Source: an uncultured Lachnospiraceae bacterium (GTDB lineage Bacteria > Bacillota_A > Clostridia > Lachnospirales > Lachnospiraceae). Taken from it: a DNA stretch of 19,233 nucleotides. Location: the NCBI GenBank assembly GCA_905200565.1, contig CAJKKX010000007.1:1-19233 (forward strand), written 5' to 3'. The notes under the pieces were generated by a model. That model searched no databases. It was given only the letters and a program-made list of their open reading frames with translations, and was not told the origin of the DNA. Shown here piece by piece: positions 1 to 8,493 of the stretch (position 1 is its first letter; every line of letters begins with the position of its first letter). The position numbers were made by a program, and so were the translations under genes.

Positions 1-1126
1 CCGCCGTCACCTCGGGCTGGGACAGGACGACCGTGGCCTGCTCCTCGCTGTAGTCCACGGCCACGCCGTCCTTTATGATCTGCATTTCACCGGCAGCGCT
101 CTTAAAGAACAGATCCACCTTTTCCGGGTCAAACTGTGCGCCGGAATAACCCATTGCACACAGAATGCGCCCCCAGTTCGCATCATGTCCATAAATGGCC
201 GCTTTCGTCAGATTGGAAGTGACGATCGACTTACTCAGAGTCACCGCCTGTTCCTTCGATTCCGCTCCAATGACTTTTACCTCAAACAGTGCGGTAGCCC
301 CTTCACCGTCTCCCGCCATCTTTTTCGCAAGTTCCGTATTTACATAGTTAAGCGCCGCCAGAAAAGCCTGATAATCCGCCCCTTCCTCTGTAATCTCCGG
401 ATTTTCCGCCATTCCGTTTGCCAGCAGCAGCACGGTATCATTCGTGGAAGTATCTCCATCCACAGAAATCATATTATAAGTATCCTGTACATCCGCGCTT
501 AAAGCTTTCTGGAGCATTTCTTTGGAAATAGCCGCATCCGTGGTGACAAAACTAAGCATGGTACACATATTCGGGTGAATCATGCCGGCTCCTTTGCACA
601 TGCCGCCAATCGTAACGGTTTTTCCTCCCAGTTCTATCTGTACCGCCGCCTCTTTTTTTACCGTGTCTGTCGTCATGATCGACTCTGCCGCCAAAGCCCC
701 GGCTTCTCTGGAATCCGACAGCAATGGAACCATTGTCTCAATGCCTTTTTTTATCGTATCGATCGGTATCTGACGGCCAATCACACCCGTCGAGCCTACC
801 AATACTTCCGTCTCTTTAACGCCTAAAAGCTCTGCCGCTTTGCCCGCTGTTTCTCTGCAATACCCATATCCTTCCTCTCCGGTACACGCATTTGCCACGC
901 CGCTGTTTACCACGACTGCGTGTGCCAGGGGATAATGGTATACCAGATTCTGATCCCATTTTACGGGGGCGGCTTTTACCACGTTTGTGGTGAAAGTTCC
1001 TGCCGCCGCACAGGGCGTCTTGCTATAAAGCATTGCCATATCCTTTTTTTCTTTTTTTATTCCGGCGTGAATGCCGATTGCATAAAACCCTTTTGCAGCG
1101 GTCACGCCGCCCTGTATGATCTCCAT
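1..1126 (-). CDS. argJ: ArgJ, glutamate N-acetyltransferase / amino-acid acetyltransferase (partial, C-terminus beyond left edge)
   Basis: ArgJ moves the acetyl group from N-acetylornithine to glutamate in the cytoplasm, and bifunctional forms also use acetyl-CoA, so it closes the acetyl cycle of arginine biosynthesis. The frame starts MEIIQGGVTAAKGF and stays open to base 1, giving 375 complete codons; the family is usually about 400 aa, so only the last few tens of residues are missing. The self-cleavage site is visible as GDGEGATALFEV (near bases 283-318), where family members cut between Ala and Thr to make the alpha and beta chains. The ATG at 1126 has an AAAGGAG ribosome site about 7 nt upstream. 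It follows argC by 17 nt on the same strand, so the two are almost certainly co-transcribed. Whether it is mono- or bifunctional cannot be told from sequence alone. Confidence 0.95.
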   Translation of the reverse strand, partial: MEIIQGGVTAAKGFYAIGIHAGIKKEKKDMAMLYSKTPCAAAGTFTTNVVKAAPVKWDQNLVYHYPLAHAVVVNSGVANACTGEEGYGYCRETAGKAAELLGVKETEVLVGSTGVIGRQIPIDTIKKGIETMVPLLSDSREAGALAAESIMTTDTVKKEAAVQIELGGKTVTIGGMCKGAGMIHPNMCTMLSFVTTDAAISKEMLQKALSADVQDTYNMISVDGDTSTNDTVLLLANGMAENPEITEEGADYQAFLAALNYVNTELAKKMAGDGEGATALFEVKVIGAESKEQAVTLSKSIVTSNLTKAAIYGHDANWGRILCAMGYSGAQFDPEKVDLFFKSAAGEMQIIKDGVAVDYSEEQATVVLSQPEVTA

Positions 1127-1143
1127 TCTTTTTCTCCTTTTCC

Positions 1144-2181
1144 TTATGGGAACATTGGCGCCTGGCAAAGCCCCAGTGTCTCGTCCAGCCCAAACATCAG
1201 ATTCATATTCCGCACTGCCTGACCGGCAGCGCCTTTCACCAGATTGTCCATCGCTCCCATCATAATGATACGCCCGGTACGTGAATCAATCTTAAAGTTC
1301 ACATCTACAAAATTGCTTCCTTCCACCCACTTTGTCTGCGGACACACATCCTGATCCAGTACCCGGACAAACTTTTCTTTTGCATAGTATTTGTCATACA
1401 CTGCCTTTACTTCCTCATAGGTAACGTCTTTTGTCAAGGAGGCATAAGCCGTCACCAGAATCCCCCGATTCATCGGAGCGAGATGCGGCGTAAAATTCAA
1501 AGTCACTTTCTGTCCCGCCGCATAACCGAGCTGCTCTTCGATTTCCGGTGTATGTCTGTGCGTGCTCACCCCGTATGCTTTCATATTCTCATTGACCTCA
1601 CAGTAGAGATTATCTACTTTCGCCCCTCTTCCTGCCCCGGAGGTTCCTGACTTCGCATCAATGATAATCGTATTTGGATCGATCAGTCCTTCTTTTACCA
1701 GCGGATAAATGGAAAGCGTACTGCATGTCGGATAACAGCCTGGATTTGCCACCAGCCTTGCCTTTTTCACAGCTTCCCGATTCACTTCGCACAGACCGTA
1801 AACGGCCTCTTCCAGAAACTGCGGCGATTTATGTTCGATTTTATACCACTCTTCGTATGTCTTTACATCCTTGATCCGAAAATCTGCACTCAGATCAATG
1901 ATCTTTACTTTGGAAAGTATTTCTTCCGTCAAAACCGATGCGCAAAATCCCTGTGGCGTTGCTGTAAAGACCACGTCTACCTGTTTTACCAGATCCTCCA
2001 TATTGTCATCCATACATTTCTCATCCACGATCTGAAACATATTCTGAAAAACTTCATAATACTTCTTATCTATGTAACTTCTGGAACCATACCATACGAT
2101 CTCTGCTTTCGGATGTCCCATTAAAAGCCTGACCAGCTCGCCCCCGGCATAGCCCGTTGCCCCAATAATTCCTATTTTCAT
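1144..2181 (-). CDS. argC: ArgC, N-acetyl-gamma-glutamyl-phosphate reductase
   Basis: This enzyme carries out the NADPH-dependent reduction of N-acetylglutamyl-5-phosphate to the semialdehyde, the third step of arginine biosynthesis. The 345-aa product has the expected length. It begins with the dinucleotide-binding segment MKIGIIGATGYAGGEL and carries the catalytic cysteine in VANPGCYPTCS at about residue 150. A TTG start 21 nt further upstream (2202) is possible, but the ATG at 2181 is chosen because AAGGAG lies about 8 nt before it and because the resulting N-terminus matches the family. It is first in a minus-strand operon with argJ, which starts 17 nt after the argC stop. It is likely repressed by ArgR at sites overlapping its promoter (2307-2341), and a short ORF with its own ribosome site lies in its leader. 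Confidence 0.96.
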   Translation of the reverse strand: MKIGIIGATGYAGGELVRLLMGHPKAEIVWYGSRSYIDKKYYEVFQNMFQIVDEKCMDDNMEDLVKQVDVVFTATPQGFCASVLTEEILSKVKIIDLSADFRIKDVKTYEEWYKIEHKSPQFLEEAVYGLCEVNREAVKKARLVANPGCYPTCSTLSIYPLVKEGLIDPNTIIIDAKSGTSGAGRGAKVDNLYCEVNENMKAYGVSTHRHTPEIEEQLGYAAGQKVTLNFTPHLAPMNRGILVTAYASLTKDVTYEEVKAVYDKYYAKEKFVRVLDQDVCPQTKWVEGSNFVDVNFKIDSRTGRIIMMGAMDNLVKGAAGQAVRNMNLMFGLDETLGLCQAPMFP

Positions 2182-2205
2182 TTTCGTCACTCCTTTTTCC
2201 AAATT

Positions 2206-2250
2206 TTAGAACGTCTCGTAATATCCTCTGTTCCGAATCGTTACCATCAT
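2206..2250 (-). CDS. Possible 14-aa leader ORF upstream of argC
   Basis: The short ORF MMVTIRNRGYYETF ends 24 nt before the argC start. It has a Shine-Dalgarno-like AGGTG (2263-2259) 8 nt ahead of its first ATG, which is ideal spacing. Two of its 14 codons are arginine (CGG and AGA), and the Asn-Arg-Gly codons form the 3' arm of a 10-bp inverted repeat (2223-2293). A ribosome slowed at these codons would therefore melt that stem. This could be an arginine-sensing leader peptide or a coupling ORF, but the arginine content is modest and no clear terminator or argC-SD-masking alternative was found. The ORF could also be chance. Confidence 0.4.
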   Translation of the reverse strand: MMVTIRNRGYYETF

Positions 2251-2293
2251 AATACAATCACCTGCCGAAGTAAAGCCTTTTCCAACAGAGGAT
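2223..2293 (-). promoter_or_regulatory. Structured leader RNA of argC (10-bp perfect inverted repeat)
   Basis: In the argC transcript ATCCTCTGTT (2293-2284) pairs perfectly with AACAGAGGAT (2232-2223) around a 51-nt loop that holds the ribosome site and start of the leader ORF. A further 5-bp pairing, TCTCG near the predicted transcript start with CGAGA near 2217-2213, could close an outer stem. Inside the loop the leader ORF's GGTGA can pair weakly with TTAC. The pairing is visible in sequence; its regulatory role is inferred. Confidence 0.4.
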
Positions 2294-2306
2294 TTTTATG
2301 TGGGCG

Positions 2307-2341
2307 AGAATAATTATACATTCATAATGAATAATATGCAA
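2307..2341 (-). promoter_or_regulatory. argC promoter overlapped by paired ARG-box-like sites
   Basis: On the minus strand TTGCAT (2341-2336) and TATAAT (2318-2313) are exactly 17 bp apart, a strong sigma-A promoter; transcription should begin near 2306. Two sequences like the ArgR operator (TGAAT, AT-rich core, ATTCA) lie on it. AGAATAATTATACA (2307-2320) matches 12 of 14 positions of TGAATAATTATTCA and covers the -10. TGAATAATATGCAA (2328-2341) covers the -35. Their centres are about 21 bp apart, the spacing typical of paired ARG boxes. Repression by ArgR plus arginine is inferred. Confidence 0.65.
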
Positions 2342-2386
2342 CCATATTTTTAAATTCTTGCCATTTTCATTGTGTATTCTATTTTT

Positions 2387-2404
2387 TTTGCATTTTTATA
2401 CACT
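2387..2404. promoter_or_regulatory. ARG-box-like site upstream of the argG promoter
   Basis: TTTGCATTTTTATACACT matches about 14 of 18 positions of the reverse complement of the Bacillus-type ARG box as I recall it (CATGAATAAAAATKCAAK). It lies just upstream of the proposed argG -35, in the divergent argC/argG region where an ArgR site is expected. Confidence 0.5.
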
Positions 2405-2420
2405 TTTTTGAAATTAGTGC

Positions 2421-2449
2421 TTGCATAATCGGAAGTGTTGTTGTATAGT
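2421..2449 (+). promoter_or_regulatory. Likely argG promoter
   Basis: TTGCAT (2421-2426) and TATAGT (2444-2449) are 17 bp apart, about 45 nt ahead of the argG start. The -35 hexamer is the same as that of the divergent argC promoter. A weaker alternative, TTGTAT (2441-2446) with TAGTAT (2465-2470), cannot be excluded. Confidence 0.5.
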
Positions 2450-2494
2450 AAGTGATAGTCAATTTAGTATACTGATGAAGAGGAGGACTTCACT

Positions 2495-3718
2495 ATGAAA
2501 GAAAAAGTTATTTTGGCGTATTCCGGCGGACTGGATACCACAGCCATCATTCCCTGGCTGAAAGAAAATTTTGATTACGATGTTGTCTGCTGCTGTATCG
2601 ACTGCGGACAGGGAAATGAGCTGGATGGTCTGGAAGAAAGAGCAAAACTTTCCGGCGCCAGCAAATTATATATTGAAAACATCATTGACGAATTTTGTGA
2701 CGACTACATCATGCCATGCGTAAAGGCAGGCGCCGTCTACGAAAATAAATACCTGCTCGGAACCTCTATGGCACGTCCGGTCATTGCCAAAAGGCTGGTA
2801 GAAATCGCCCGTAAAGAAGGCGCTACGGCTATCTGCCACGGCGCTACGGGAAAAGGAAACGACCAGATTCGTTTTGAGCTTGGTATCAAAGCGCTGGCTC
2901 CTGATCTGAAAATTATCGCTCCCTGGCGTATGACCGATGTATGGACCATGCAGTCCCGCGAAGATGAAATCGAATACTGCAAACAGCACGGCATCGACCT
3001 TCCGTTCTCCGCAGACTCCAGCTACAGCCGCGACCGTAATCTGTGGCACATCAGCCATGAAGGTCTGGAACTGGAAGAGCCTGGAAATGAACCGAACTAT
3101 GACCATCTTCTGGTCTTAGGGGTTTCTCCGGAGAAAGCTCCGGACGAGGGTGAATATGTGACCATGACCTTTGAAAAGGGTGTTCCCACCAGCATCAACG
3201 GCGAAAAGATGAAAGTTTCCGAAATCATCACAAAGCTGAACGAGCTCGGCGGGAAACATGGAATCGGTATTGTCGATATCGTAGAAAACCGTGTCGTAGG
3301 CATGAAATCCCGCGGCGTTTATGAAACACCGGGCGGAACCATCCTGATGGAAGCACACGCACAGCTTGAAGAACTGGTTCTGGATCGCGCCACGATGGAA
3401 GTTAAAAAAGATATGGGAAATAAATTTGCCCAGATCGTATACGAAGGAAAATGGTTCACACCTCTGCGTGAGGCTATTCAGGCATTTGTAGATGTGACGC
3501 AGGAATACGTGACCGGTGAAGTAAAGTTCAAGCTTTATAAAGGAAATATCATCAAAGCCGGGACGACTTCTCCTTATTCACTGTATAACGAATCACTGGC
3601 AAGCTTTACGACCGGAGATCTGTATGATCACAATGACGCCAGCGGCTTCATCACACTGTTTGGGCTTCCGCTGAAGGTTCGTGCCATGAAGATGGCTGAA
3701 GTGGAAGCAAACAAATAA
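2495..3718 (+). CDS. argG: ArgG, argininosuccinate synthase
   Basis: ArgG condenses citrulline and aspartate with ATP to argininosuccinate in the cytoplasm, the penultimate step of arginine biosynthesis. The 407-aa length is typical. The N-terminal ATP-pyrophosphatase P-loop AYSGGLDTT is at residues 8-16. Family segments such as [13 protein letters not shown] (substrate and ATP binding) and [19 protein letters not shown] follow. GAGGAGGA lies about 7 nt before the ATG. It is the only plus-strand gene here and diverges from argCJ. argH does not follow; a strong terminator does, so argG is monocistronic. Control by ArgR is likely, given the ARG-box-like sites in the shared upstream region. Confidence 0.97.
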   Translation: MKEKVILAYSGGLDTTAIIPWLKENFDYDVVCCCIDCGQGNELDGLEERAKLSGASKLYIENIIDEFCDDYIMPCVKAGAVYENKYLLGTSMARPVIAKRLVEIARKEGATAICHGATGKGNDQIRFELGIKALAPDLKIIAPWRMTDVWTMQSREDEIEYCKQHGIDLPFSADSSYSRDRNLWHISHEGLELEEPGNEPNYDHLLVLGVSPEKAPDEGEYVTMTFEKGVPTSINGEKMKVSEIITKLNELGGKHGIGIVDIVENRVVGMKSRGVYETPGGTILMEAHAQLEELVLDRATMEVKKDMGNKFAQIVYEGKWFTPLREAIQAFVDVTQEYVTGEVKFKLYKGNIIKAGTTSPYSLYNESLASFTTGDLYDHNDASGFITLFGLPLKVRAMKMAEVEANK

Positions 3719-3740
3719 TAAATATTTCTTTTAACCAAAC

Positions 3741-3780
3741 AATCCCCCGCACTTCTGCGGGGGATTCCTTTGTTTCTTTA
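3741..3780 (+). terminator. Bidirectional intrinsic terminator between argG and the GH2 gene
   Basis: AATCCCCCGC and GCGGGGGATT form a perfect 10-bp stem with the 6-nt loop ACTTCT, followed on the plus strand by CCTTTGTTTCTTT. It ends argG. On the minus strand the same hairpin follows the GH2 stop codon closely and is trailed by a weaker T-rich stretch, so it probably serves both converging genes. Confidence 0.85.
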
Positions 3781-6700
3781 TTTCACTTTTACTTTCTTTC
3801 CTGCTCCTGCTTTTTTCAGCTTCTTCAGCAGTTTTGCTTTTTCTTTCTTATTCATCTTTTTCGCGCTTACCACCAGCTTCGAAGAAGTCTTTTTAAACGC
3901 ACCTGACTTGATGGTTTTCAGCGCCTTGCCCTTTAACAGAACGGATTTCAGGTTCTTGCAGTTCATGAATGCCTGTTTTCCGATTGTGGTGACATTTGAG
4001 CCGAGGGTCACTTTTTTCAGTTTGGAAGCTCCCTTCATCGCATTGCTTCCCACCTCAACCACTTTATAGGTTTGGCCGCCAATCTTAACCGTTGCCGGAA
4101 CATTCATCTTTGTTGCTTTTTTATTGATAACGCTTACCAGCTTCGCTGTCTTTTTACTTTCGCTGACCACCTGGTAACGTCCATTGCCTACTTTTGAATC
4201 TCTCGGAGGCTGTGTAGTTGTCGTTTTCTTCACCAGCGCATTCTGTGCGTTTACGAGTGCATTCACATATGCTGCCAGCTCCTTGCTGTTTGCACTGTTC
4301 AGATTTTTCTCCAAAGCCGCGATTGCACTCTGAAGCTTTGCATAGCTTTCCGGTGTATACAGGCTTCCATCAATTTTCTTCGCCGCCGCAAGCTTCGCAG
4401 ACGCATCTGCTTTCTCTGCTGCGGAAACTGCCTTTATCAGCGTATACGTCTTTGTCGTCTTTCCATCCTCAGATACAGAAAGGATCGTTGCCTTGACTCC
4501 AGGATCTGAAAGGATCGTTACCGACGCATTGTTGCTGTTCACTACCGTAATATTCTCCAGAGAATCCACCGTATATTCTGTCACATTCGGCTGGAAGCCT
4601 GCGATTGCCTTTCCGCCTACAAGAATGCCATCGAGATCTGCGGAAGTATTCTCTTCATAGGAAATGGTAGTCTCCATAATTTCCACTTCTGTAAGACCGA
4701 TGAATTTGCCTGCGTCATGTCCCAGTACAATTCTGAAGGCAATCGGGTTAATTGCTTCATCCAGTTGGAAGCTATATCCGTTTTCTGCTTTTCCAGCTTC
4801 GGAAGGAAGCGCCGTCGGGTCTCCATGTCCAACAGGAGTAAATGTACTGCCATCCAGAGAATACTCAAAAGCAACGCTGGTCGGTGCCTGTGAAGCTGCG
4901 TGATCCTCCAGATAATAATACAGGTTGACCTGATCCACCAGATGTGCCGTATCCCATGCCATAGTGATAGTCGCCGCTTCCGAACCGTTTCTTTCCGGCC
5001 AGTTCGACCAACGCTGACTGGTACCATCTGATGAAGCATATTTAATGCCATTGTTAATAGCGGTCAGTGTATCACCGGTAGCATTCGAGCTTAAATCGCT
5101 GGCAGCCGGGGCAATATTCTGCTTGTCTCCGTAAATAGGTTCCGCCACACGGACGCTTGCCGTTACCGGATATGTCTTTCCAAGCGCCGTTACCGTTCCT
5201 TTGATTTCTTTGATGTCTCCAATATTTGCAAAGCTTGCCGCAGTAATCCCTGCCAGATCCCAGGTAACCGGAGATTCCTCAAAGGCAGTTCCATCTGCGT
5301 AATAAGTCATCAAGGCTACCGGAAGAGACGGCATCACGTTCGGCGCCGTAATCGTAGAATAATTTTTTGCTCCCACGATTTCACCATATACATGTACGGT
5401 CATAGCCACAGCGATTTTCTCTGCTCCGTTCGTCAGCGTTCCCTTTACCTGGAACAGACCTGATTTCTGTAAGTTTGCTCTATTATAAGATTCCCATGTT
5501 ACTCCCAAATTTCCAGTTGTGCCATCTGCGAAAGTCACAGGCAGGGTAGCAGGCAAAGTAAGCGAAGCTGTTCCTATCGGAGCATAGCAGTGCTTGGACA
5601 TCCGATAGCTCTCAATACCATTTTCTGCGGTTCCTTCCACCTGTTTCGAATTGATGACAACCGTTTCGCCTGTCAGCCCGTTTGAAGAAATATCTACCGT
5701 AATCGTGCCTGCCTTTGTGGTAGAACGCACAATTACGAGCGCTTTACCGGAAAATGCCTTAATATGGGCAGACGTCTTGCTCGTCAGAACGGACGACTGC
5801 TGATATTTTTCTGTCGTCGCCTGGTCGCCGTTATCAACGCCCATGATTTCTCCGTTTCCTTCCAGGGTAAAGGTAATATCATTATCTGCCGTGGTATCCA
5901 GATTTCCATTTGCATCCGTCACGTCCACTGCAATGTATGCAAGGCTGCTTCCATCTGCAAGAATCTCTTCTGTCTTTTCTTTTACCACCAGTTTATTGAC
6001 TGTTCCCGGAGTAGATACCGTGCGGTTTCCTTTACAGGTATTTGTAATCTCTGTTCCGCTCTCATCATAAGCTCTTGCAGAGATCGTTCCCGCCTCATAA
6101 GCAACGTTAAAGACAGAATACAAAGAAGTACTTCCGGAGCCTGAAGATGTCGTGCAGACACTGTTATTTTCGCTCTGTGTCGTGTAGGTATAGTAAACAT
6201 GTCCTGCTGGTGTAGTATTCACATTTCGGGTAGCTGTTCCGATCTTGGTTCCGTTTCGGTACAGATCGACCCTTGCCGCATTGGAATATACCCATACCGG
6301 TGTTTTTCCATTGGACGTCATCATATTGTCGCTGTCCCATGCGGTTACCAGATGCAGCGTATTCGCATCTTTATTCCACTGACTGCGATAGAGATAGTAA
6401 TTATCCTTCGCAAAACCGGTTGTCTCTACGATACCAAAATAGCTGCTGTTCGGGACAGAACCGCGGCCTCCATCTCCCGTTCCTGTTCCATTCCAGGGCG
6501 TCGGCTCTCCGATATAGTCAAATCCTGTCCATACACATTCTCCTGCCAGCCAGTCAGTCGTCATGGTATCCCACATGGAAGCATGCGCCGTTTTTCCCCA
6601 TCCCACACTGGAGGTGTCATAAGATGTCAGGTGCATCTTTCCATCTGCGTTTGAATTGTTTGCCTGACTCACATAGATGCCGCGGCTTGTTGTCGCAGAC

Positions 6701-8361
6701 GCTGTCTCACTGTAAAGGAATACCGGATAGGTCTGATGTAAGCTGTTCATCCCACTCATGTTTCCATAATTGAAGCCTGCCACGCCGCCATTCTCATAAA
6801 TAAGTTTATTTACGACTGCGGAGTTGCTGTCATCATCGCTAACCGAACGATTGTTTGCGCCAGACGTCAAAGGATGCGTCGTATCAACCTCCGCCGCCCA
6901 TTTGATCAGATTTCTTGCATGTCCGCCCCAGTCATTCCAACCTCCGGTTCCTTCCTGAATCTCATTTCCCAAAGACCACAGAATAATGGAAGCATCGTTC
7001 CGGTCTCTCTTGATGGTCGCTTTCATGACAAACTCTGCCCATGTCATAGAAGGGTCACCATCAATAATCTGATTATCCGCTGTCAGATTCTGGTCGAAAT
7101 GTGTGGAAAAGTCATTGCTGTTTCCGTTTTTCGGCAGGTTCCACCCGTCAAACATTTCTTCGATTACCAGAAGTCCCAGTTCGTTGCAGACATCCACATA
7201 GACTTCGGCGCCCGGATTGTGGGTGATACGGATGGTATTGGTTCCCATATCCTTCAGAATCGAAAGCTGACGGTAAATCGCGTCACGATATGCCGCAGAG
7301 CCAAGCGCTCCCTGGTCATGGTGCATACATACGCCGTTGATCTTTACATTTTCCCCGTTCAGTTTAAAGCCTACATTATCTACAAATTCATACCATTTGA
7401 ATCCGAATTCTGTATCGTATGTATCAACGACTTCGCTGCCCTGAAGAATCTCTGTACGTACATAATAAAGATTCGGCTCGTCAATAGACCACAGCTTCGG
7501 TGAAGAAACGATCGGCATGGTATCTACCGTTACAGTAGCTCCAGCCTCTACCGAAGCCGTTGCAGAGTCTGTAGCTACGGCTGTCGTGCCATCTTTCTCA
7601 TATACCGTATTGCGTACGGTGACATTTGCAGAAGCCGTGCTGTCGTTCTGAACATCTACAGCTACTTTTACCGTACCGTCAGTCCCGCTGCTGTCTTTCA
7701 GATTCGGCGTGGTAACAAAGGTACCATTCAGCGCCACATGAACCGGATCGGTTACCAGAAGGGTCACATCACGGTAGATACCGCTTCCTGAATACCAGCG
7801 GCTGGAAGGTATATTATTCACTGCCTCTACAGCAATCACATTCTCACTGGAACCATCACATTTGACATAATCCGTGATGTCAAATGCAAAAGCCGTATAA
7901 CCGTAATGATGCTCTCCCACCTTCGTTCCATTTACATAAACGGCGGCATGAGAATATACACCATCAAAGTTCAGAACCATTCTCTTTCCCGCACAGGATT
8001 CCGGCAGGGTAAAGCTCTTACGATACCATCCGGTCCCTCCGGGAAGAAAGCCGCTCTCTGCCTCCCCGCTTGGAGTAAAATTCTGAAAAATACTAAAGTC
8101 ATGCGGTAAAGTCACGTTTTCCCAATCTGCATCATTGAACTCTGGTCTGTATGCCGAAGAAGATCTGCCCAGCGAGAATTTCCAGCCATCGTTAAAGAGC
8201 GTGGAACGTTCCTCCCCATAATGGCTGACCTGGATATCCTGCGCCTCTGTGAAGGTGACTCCCGATGTCGGCGCTGCTACAATCGCCTGAGCCGGCAACA
8301 TGGATGCACTCATGGCGACTGAAAGCATGACAGCCATCAGTTTTTTTGTACGTTGTTTCAT
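3778..8361 (-). CDS. Secreted multidomain GH2 beta-galactosidase-like enzyme (paralog 1, 1527 aa)
   Basis: This is a predicted extracellular glycoside hydrolase family 2 enzyme of the BgaA-like group. Signal peptide about 1-30; GH2 sugar-binding and sandwich domains about 50-320; TIM barrel about 325-640. The acid/base is E467 in WSLGNE and the nucleophile is E552 in YSETASATTSRG; HHDQGALG and GFDYIGEPTPW are further group signatures. Then come a DUF4982-like region (665-750), an invasin/Ig-like domain (785-900), two Big_4-like domains (915-1075), a discoidin/CBM-like domain (1080-1230), a cadherin-like sandwich (1240-1310), one FIVAR (1313-1378) and an LRR_5-like tail (1395-1527) ending very lysine-rich. 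There is no LPXTG or SLH anchor. AGGAGG precedes the ATG by about 6 nt. The exact sugar specificity (beta-galactose expected) is not proven by sequence. It shares nearly its whole domain plan with the gene at 11489-16849. Confidence 0.9.
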   Translation of the reverse strand: MKQRTKKLMAVMLSVAMSASMLPAQAIVAAPTSGVTFTEAQDIQVSHYGEERSTLFNDGWKFSLGRSSSAYRPEFNDADWENVTLPHDFSIFQNFTPSGEAESGFLPGGTGWYRKSFTLPESCAGKRMVLNFDGVYSHAAVYVNGTKVGEHHYGYTAFAFDITDYVKCDGSSENVIAVEAVNNIPSSRWYSGSGIYRDVTLLVTDPVHVALNGTFVTTPNLKDSSGTDGTVKVAVDVQNDSTASANVTVRNTVYEKDGTTAVATDSATASVEAGATVTVDTMPIVSSPKLWSIDEPNLYYVRTEILQGSEVVDTYDTEFGFKWYEFVDNVGFKLNGENVKINGVCMHHDQGALGSAAYRDAIYRQLSILKDMGTNTIRITHNPGAEVYVDVCNELGLLVIEEMFDGWNLPKNGNSNDFSTHFDQNLTADNQIIDGDPSMTWAEFVMKATIKRDRNDASIILWSLGNEIQEGTGGWNDWGGHARNLIKWAAEVDTTHPLTSGANNRSVSDDDSNSAVVNKLIYENGGVAGFNYGNMSGMNSLHQTYPVFLYSETASATTSRGIYVSQANNSNADGKMHLTSYDTSSVGWGKTAHASMWDTMTTDWLAGECVWTGFDYIGEPTPWNGTGTGDGGRGSVPNSSYFGIVETTGFAKDNYYLYRSQWNKDANTLHLVTAWDSDNMMTSNGKTPVWVYSNAARVDLYRNGTKIGTATRNVNTTPAGHVYYTYTTQSENNSVCTTSSGSGSTSLYSVFNVAYEAGTISARAYDESGTEITNTCKGNRTVSTPGTVNKLVVKEKTEEILADGSSLAYIAVDVTDANGNLDTTADNDITFTLEGNGEIMGVDNGDQATTEKYQQSSVLTSKTSAHIKAFSGKALVIVRSTTKAGTITVDISSNGLTGETVVINSKQVEGTAENGIESYRMSKHCYAPIGTASLTLPATLPVTFADGTTGNLGVTWESYNRANLQKSGLFQVKGTLTNGAEKIAVAMTVHVYGEIVGAKNYSTITAPNVMPSLPVALMTYYADGTAFEESPVTWDLAGITAASFANIGDIKEIKGTVTALGKTYPVTASVRVAEPIYGDKQNIAPAASDLSSNATGDTLTAINNGIKYASSDGTSQRWSNWPERNGSEAATITMAWDTAHLVDQVNLYYYLEDHAASQAPTSVAFEYSLDGSTFTPVGHGDPTALPSEAGKAENGYSFQLDEAINPIAFRIVLGHDAGKFIGLTEVEIMETTISYEENTSADLDGILVGGKAIAGFQPNVTEYTVDSLENITVVNSNNASVTILSDPGVKATILSVSEDGKTTKTYTLIKAVSAAEKADASAKLAAAKKIDGSLYTPESYAKLQSAIAALEKNLNSANSKELAAYVNALVNAQNALVKKTTTTQPPRDSKVGNGRYQVVSESKKTAKLVSVINKKATKMNVPATVKIGGQTYKVVEVGSNAMKGASKLKKVTLGSNVTTIGKQAFMNCKNLKSVLLKGKALKTIKSGAFKKTSSKLVVSAKKMNKKEKAKLLKKLKKAGAGKKVKVK

Positions 8362-8493
8362 AAATATCCTCCTTTTCTTTCCCTCTGTGTATAGAACTCA
8401 CAAAGTCTTACCTTAATTTTAACATTAATCATACAAAATAACCATACCAAAAAGGAAAAAAATCGAATTTTTTTCTATTCTACCCAAAAGTCT
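8362..8493. other. Upstream region of GH2 paralog 1; A/T hairpin behind nth
   Basis: Behind the nth stop, AAAAAAAT and ATTTTTTT (8456-8474) form an A/T-only hairpin with loop CGA, a weak terminator candidate for the SH3b-nth unit. The GH2 promoter should lie here, but the best match, TGGTTA then TAAAAT 17 bp apart on the minus strand, is poor. No catabolite-repression (CRE) site was recognised. Confidence 0.35.

Noticed and set aside
2182..2202. Upstream TTG start adding seven residues to ArgC
   Set aside because: The ATG at 2181 has a better-placed AAGGAG and gives the standard family N-terminus.
8362..8455. A catabolite-repression (CRE) site ahead of GH2 paralog 1
   Set aside because: No sequence close to the CcpA operator consensus was found in the upstream region.
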